In this document: piece after piece, positions 59,200-64,000 of the stretch | Layout: every line of letters begins with the position of its first letter | How positions within the stretch are numbered: position 1 is the first letter of the stretch | Assembly: GCF_029227915.1 (NCBI RefSeq) | Contig: NC_079886.1 | Coordinates: 13,385,001 to 13,449,000, forward strand | DNA length: 64,000 bases | Direction: 5' to 3' | DNA from: Hydractinia symbiolongicarpus | Taxonomy: Eukaryota; Cnidaria; Hydrozoa; Anthoathecata; Hydractiniidae | Made by a program: the position numbers and the translations under genes | Notes under the pieces: model-generated | What the model was told of the DNA's origin: nothing | Seen by the model: only the letters and a program-made list of their open reading frames with translations | The model's database searches: none

Positions 59200-62100
59200 A
59201 CAGTGCACCTGATTTCAAGGTTGAGATCTTCGATCGGAATGTATTAGAGTTTCAATACTTCTTCACTACATTTGAAGCTGTCATTAAAAGCAAGATCCTC
59301 AACCGTAAAGCCAGATTGACTCGATTGATCAACTATACGTCTGGTGAAGCGAAGGAATTGATCAAGAGTTTCATTTGCGATACATCAGAACATTGCTACG
59401 AAAGAGCAAAGCAACTACTGAAAGAAATATACGGTGATCAGTTCAGGATAGCAAACGCTTACAGAAAGGAGTTGAGGGACTGGCCAACCCTAAAGGCTGG
59501 AGACGTCGAAAGTTTTGGAAAATTCTACACAAGACAATTACAGTTCAAGCTGTGCCACATCATAGATGGAATCGAAAGGTTCTCAAAGTAAGACAAAGAG
59601 ACTTTCATTAGGCAGAATTGGGCCACTTCGTCAAGTTTATGGAAGAACAAACAACAATCAAGAATTATCCACTCTACCCAATAGAAGCGGTAAACGATTT
59701 TACCAAAATCCAAGGCGAATCCAACAGGTATATCCAAGGAATGCTTGTATTGCACAAACAAGTACAGTCTGGAAGACTGTCCAAAAATACTAAACCTTGA
59801 TATCGCAGATTGAAACAAGTTTATCGCTCAAAATCAACTCTGGTTTGAATATATACAGCCAGTGGGAGAAGGTCACATGGCGAGGAATTGTAGAGAAAGG
59901 TTGTCATGAAAAACGTGCAAAAGAAACCATCCAAGTATTCTGCATGAGTATATAAAAAGGAAGCCCAAGAAGGAAGAATATAATGGAGAAGAAGAAGCAG
60001 CTGAATTCGCCAACGCATTCACTACGACTAAGAAGGCGGCCTGCTACAAAACGAAAAACAACATAGATGTAATTAGCATGTCCATGTTACCCGTAGTGTT
60101 GACGCATCCACAAGCAAGACAAAAATTAAAAGTCTATGCTTTGCTGGATAAATGCAGTCAAGGAACATCCATAGCGGAAGGGATATTGGTCGTATGAACA
60201 TGTCAGGGATATCTTCAAGAATTGTGGTGAAGACATTGAGGAGTGAATATTGTGAGAATTCGCAATTGGTCACTGGTTTTACAGTGAACCATTGTTAAGG
60301 GAATGTAAGGATTAAATTACCAAATTGTTTCGGCAGAAAAACATTCCTGATAGATCTGAAGGAAATACCAACTCCAAGCAACGTTGGACAGTGGTCACAT
60401 TTGCGAATCGTAGCTAATTCATTTGATCAATATGATCCGAGCATACCAATAGGTCTTCTGATTGGTGCACATTCCTGCAGGCGTTAGAACCATTGAAGGT
60501 GATACCTGCGAAAAACAATGGTCCATATGTATTTAGAACTCGATTGGTTGGAATGTTGCGGGTTCCGTCAAGACCGATGGAATATACAGAAACCGTTTGA
60601 CATGCAACAAAATAGCTGTGGTGGATACTGCTACAAACAAATTAGCACCACATCATTTCATGCAACAAAGCGAGTTGAAAGATATATCAATAAAAGATAT
60701 GCTAATAAAAATGTACAATATCGATTTTTCAGAAATCACTGCCATTAATAATATGAAAAGCGAAGCAGTGGAGGATGGAGTTATCTCTTTAGGAAAAGAT
60801 AGAAGTCAAAACATGTAATAAACCTGGAAGTTTTAAAGAAATTAAATCATGCTTGTTGCACCATTTCTCGGATGCATCCTGCAAAGGCTATGGAACACCT
60901 ATGCACGACAAGAAAATATGGATGGACAGATTCACTGTTGCTTGCTTGGCGTAGCACTAATGTAAATGACCTCAATCCCGCGGTTAGAGTTAACTGCAGC
61001 AACGACTGGAAGCAATTAAACTTATTTGTGGCAAATCGGATACTGCACTGAGTCAATGGAAATACGTTCCCTCAGATTCAAATCCAGCCGACAATGCCTC
61101 GAGAGGAATCAGCTTCAAAAACGTTATCAGAAGCAATGGTTGGTTTAACGGACCCAAATTTCGTTGGAATGATAAGAAAGCTTGGGCTGCAGACCAATCA
61201 TTCATACCAGCAGAAAATGATCCTGAACCGAGAAGAAAAGTCAGTCTATAGCATAACGAAGAGTTGCGAGGAACGTTTTTCAAACCTGCAAAAATGCATC
61301 AGAGTTATGGCATTGGTAATACGCTTCATCCAAATCTTGAAAGCATATAAAGTATGTGTGGGCCACTTGAAATGTGCTGAGCGGACACACATTGATAAAA
61401 TTAGTTTAAAGAGAACACTTCGCGGAAGAACTAGAAATAATCCAATCACATGATTGGGGAGTTTGTCAAACAGATCAAAGGATCACAAAACGTGAATTAA
61501 GGAGACAAAGCGTATAAACTGGACCCTTTCGTCGACGAAGAAGGAATGTTACGCGTTGGTGGAAGACTATTTCAGATGGAGGAAGAATTTGAATTTAAGT
61601 ACCAAGATGGTGTCATGAAAAAACTCATCATTCTGGAAACGGCATCACTTTACACGAAATTCGGCAGCAGGGCTACTGGATAATTCATGTAAATGCCGAA
61701 TTTAGAAAATTAATCCACAAGTGCGTACGATGCAGGAGCCTCAGAGGTTAAAACGGGCAGCGAATTATGGCCCACCTACCTAAAGATAGATTGACAGCCA
61801 GCCCACTCTTCACGCACTGAGCCGTTGATCTCTTTGACCACTAGTAATCAAGCCATGCAGAAGACTTGTGAAACAGTATGGCTGTCTGTCCACTTGTATT
61901 GCTAGTAGAGCAATTCTCATAGATATCGTGCACACTCTGGAAACAGATATTGGCCTTGCGAAGATTTGTCGCTAAAAGAGGCAATGTAAGGACAATGCGC
62001 AGTGACAATATAACGAATTTCCTTGGGGCAGAAAATGAATTCGTAAAACCCCTTAAAGAAATTTACCAACAGAAGGTCAAACATTACCAACTGGGAGCCG

Positions 62101-62470
62101 GGTGGGACTTGATGGAAGAGAAACCCGCCTGCGGCATCACATATAGGTGGATCATAGGAATGCCAAATTTGATCTGTACATTTCATCTTGAAAGACATAT
62201 TTAACCACCATGGCCAAAGCTTGAATGAGGAATCATTGCACACGATTTTAAGGGAAGCCCAGAGTATTGTAAATTAAGCCGTCGAAACATTAAGTGACCC
62301 CAACAGCATTGCACCAATATCACTAACGACGCTACTCACTATGAAGTGCAAGATTGTTTCACCGCCACCAGGAAACTTAAGGATGCACCGCTATTTTTCA
62401 GAAAACGATGGAAAAGAACACAACATGTGCTAAATGTTTTCTGGAAAAGATAAAGGACAGAATTCCTGAA
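59200..62470 (+). pseudogene. BEL/Pao retrotransposon relic
   Basis: Plus-strand pieces in BEL/Pao order: Gag 59215-59588 (DUF1759-like FDRNVLEFQYFFTTFEAV, ARLTRLINYTSGEAKELI), protease near 60130-60170 (VYALLDKCSQGTS), a linker to 60815, RNase H near 60855 (LHHFSDASCKGYG), KYVPSDSNPADNASRGI near 61060-61110, and integrase (LRVGGRL near 61550; MRSDNITNFLGAENEF near 61995-62042). Nearly the whole RT core is missing between about 60815 and 60845. Many stops and frame changes make it non-functional. I found no LTRs. Confidence 0.75.
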
Positions 62471-62976
62471 TGCCACACGGAATAGACAAAAGTGCCAGAA
62501 GACAAGAAGGACTTTCCTCCATTGTCATAGATCATGGTTACAGTGGATTAATTAACAAGCAACACATTGATAAAATTTTGGAAACTGTTATGATCAGTAT
62601 AATCTCAAGAAGACGAACTTACCTGGAAGAAATTTCAAAAGGGTTGGAGCTCTTTAGTCTGCATGCAAAGATCATGCAAAATAAAGCTTTAATGGAACCT
62701 TTATTTGTTTGTAAAGAGAATTCAGTTGTAGATTCAAACTATCTTCTTTCACTGCTGCAACCTGTGTTTTCTTCTGATGGAAGTAGCAGGAAAATTTTGG
62801 AAGTAAAATTTCTTGATTACCTACAAGACTTTATAAACGATCTTGAAGATTCAAAAATCGTTGGAATTTCTAGTGAAGTCCTTGGTTGGTATGACAACGA
62901 AAATATGGACGAAACAATACCATACGGTCACAAAGTTAAGGCATATGAGAAAAGTAAGACCCGATACCCTATGTGA
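62470..62976 (+). pseudogene. Fragment like animal HECT/G2E3-type E3 ligase N-terminal region
   Basis: 168 codons: SGLINKQHIDKILETVMI, EEISKGLELFSLHAKIMQNK, PLFVCKENSVVDSNYLLSLL, FSSDGSSRKILEVKFLDYLQ, DFINDLED. This pattern resembles the region preceding the HECT domain in G2E3-like proteins that are expanded in many animal genomes. The catalytic domain is absent. The frame runs into a simple repeat, so the gene is cut. Assignment is by remembered pattern only. Confidence 0.4.
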
Positions 62977-63054
62977 TACCCGAGACCCGATACCCTGACA
63001 CCGATACCCGAGACCCAATACCCTGATACCGATACCCGAGACCCGATACCCTGA
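62956..63054. repeat. GATACCCGAGACCC short tandem repeat
   Basis: CGATACCCGAGACCCGATAC and CCTGATAC alternate about four times, then a T-rich tract at 63055-63085. Confidence 0.9.
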
Positions 63055-63137
63055 TTTTTTTTTTATTATTTTTTTAAATTTTTTATTTGAATATAAACGA
63101 TAATAAAAACACATTTTGATATGTATATATTTCTTCA

Positions 63138-64000
63138 TTATACGGAAATATTTGTTGCACGTAATATGCGAATATGTTGCTGGCTCAACAATGGTTTTAT
63201 ATCACCAGGAACTACAATGAAACTAGCATCAAAAAAATTATTTTGTCTGATCAAACATGAATAATTAAAGTGATAATAGACGTTTTTAAATTCATTAGAG
63301 AATGTTTGTTTTTTCGTTGTAGGGTCGAAATAACTCCTTTTAGTTTTCGAAACCACGATTAAATTTTCTATATTGTCTGATGGAATATTTGACTGAAATT
63401 TTCCTCCACAACCATAGCAAGTTGATACATTTTTGTGGGTGTAGTTGAGTAGGAACAAGACATAACCATTATCTGTTGGTACAGATGGTGCTGGTTTATT
63501 AACTGTTGCTGAAGGTGGAATAGGTTGCATTGATGGTGTTCTCGTTTGTGCAGAAGCTTGTGGATTGATTAATTTGTGATTGGAACCTTTTCAACGTTAG
63601 CTGGCCCTTTTCTTCTCTGAGTTGCCTTCGTTTTCTTTTTGCCCGCGTTTTTCTCTTTGGAAAAGTCTACTAGGCTTCTGACATTAGTTGTCTTTTTTTC
63701 GCATTGCTTTAAAAAAGGTTCGATCACATTCAACTTGAATGCTATGCAGACAGTATGCGCACATATTCCGAAACCTTTAAACCGATAGCAAATTTCACAG
63801 CAAGTTAAAATGTTTTTTTTCTTGTTTATTCCAACTGTGAATGGTTGTTTTTCGTTTTGAGCATTTTTAACATAATATGTATCGCCAAATCCTTTGATGA
63901 CATCTTCATTGTTACCAGCTAACAATCTGGCATCTTTCATTATTTCTTCAACTATCGACTCTGGAATCCAATTTAACGTTTTCACAATCTCGACGTCTTT
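63138..64000 (-). pseudogene. SWIM-type zinc finger gene, 3' part, cut by the window
   Basis: The frame enters from beyond 64000 and reads KTLNWIPESIVEEIMKDARL, TYYVKNAQNEKQPFTVGIN and the Cys/His block LTCCEICYRFKGFGICAHTV, which fits a SWIM-like finger (Cys-x2-Cys ... Cys-x-His). A Lys-rich tail ends at a stop at 63569. One base out of frame it continues (NHKLINPQASAQTRT, then 63530-63138 with CYGCGGKFQ, VYYHFNYSC), so one base is missing or a small intron exists. SWIM fingers occur in MULE-like transposases and in host proteins; the upstream domain would decide which. Confidence 0.5.

Overview
The window looks like AT-rich, intron-containing metazoan DNA made mostly of transposable elements. 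No bacterial operons, rRNA or CRISPR are visible. Short GT-AG introns, Ty3, Ty1/copia and BEL/Pao retroelements, non-LTR LINE pieces, a Helitron helicase scrap, CaRF-Ulp1-PHD and SET genes, and integrase-derived genes with HHCC zinc fingers together suggest an invertebrate. A cnidarian is my inference from overall style; nothing in the window proves it.

Layout. 1-2197: left-truncated Ty3 element on the minus strand with a probable LTR. 2205-4290: three large repeat units rich in GACGTC/TGACGTCA. 4312-26742: a region bounded by (AT)n and by GTCGAC motif clusters, possibly one very large mobile element. It holds a 15-exon gene (13092-25541) coding for a SET domain, a C2H2 finger and a tyrosine recombinase. 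Its left part carries a MULE-like element (4771-10564) with a perfect 9-bp target duplication, and inside that a second element (4789-7297, TA duplication) with a CaRF-Ulp1-PHD gene. 26743-30590: near-identical 284-bp tRNA-like repeats in head-to-head orientation between long (AT)n tracts, then a 182-bp tandem repeat. 30830-31375: a hairpin-unit array. 31606-34825: Helitron helicase and LINE relics. 35176-39526: a nearly complete but frame-broken Ty3 element with unusually short 89-bp LTRs, inserted next to another repeat-bearing element. 40402-43317: fragments of two integrase genes. 42423-46300: arrays of an ACACTTCTC repeat family and a broken retroelement endonuclease. 46351-51048: a second element with a 9-bp target duplication, inverted subterminal arrays and an unrecognised 387-codon gene. 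51590-51677: a possible host first exon. 53044-54470: LINE. 54523-58855: Ty1/copia relic on the minus strand. 59200-62470: BEL/Pao relic. 62470-64000: an E3-ligase-like fragment and the end of a SWIM-finger gene.

How it fits together. Several DNA elements share one design: terminal inverted repeats, large subterminal tandem arrays in inverted orientation, and a central intron-bearing gene that is not an obvious transposase for that element. The most novel candidates are the SET/tyrosine-recombinase gene and its possible giant carrier, the nested pair at 4771-10564, and the cargo gene at 48386-49971. The main cautions are the frame lesions in many genes and the assembly risk in nearly identical repeats.
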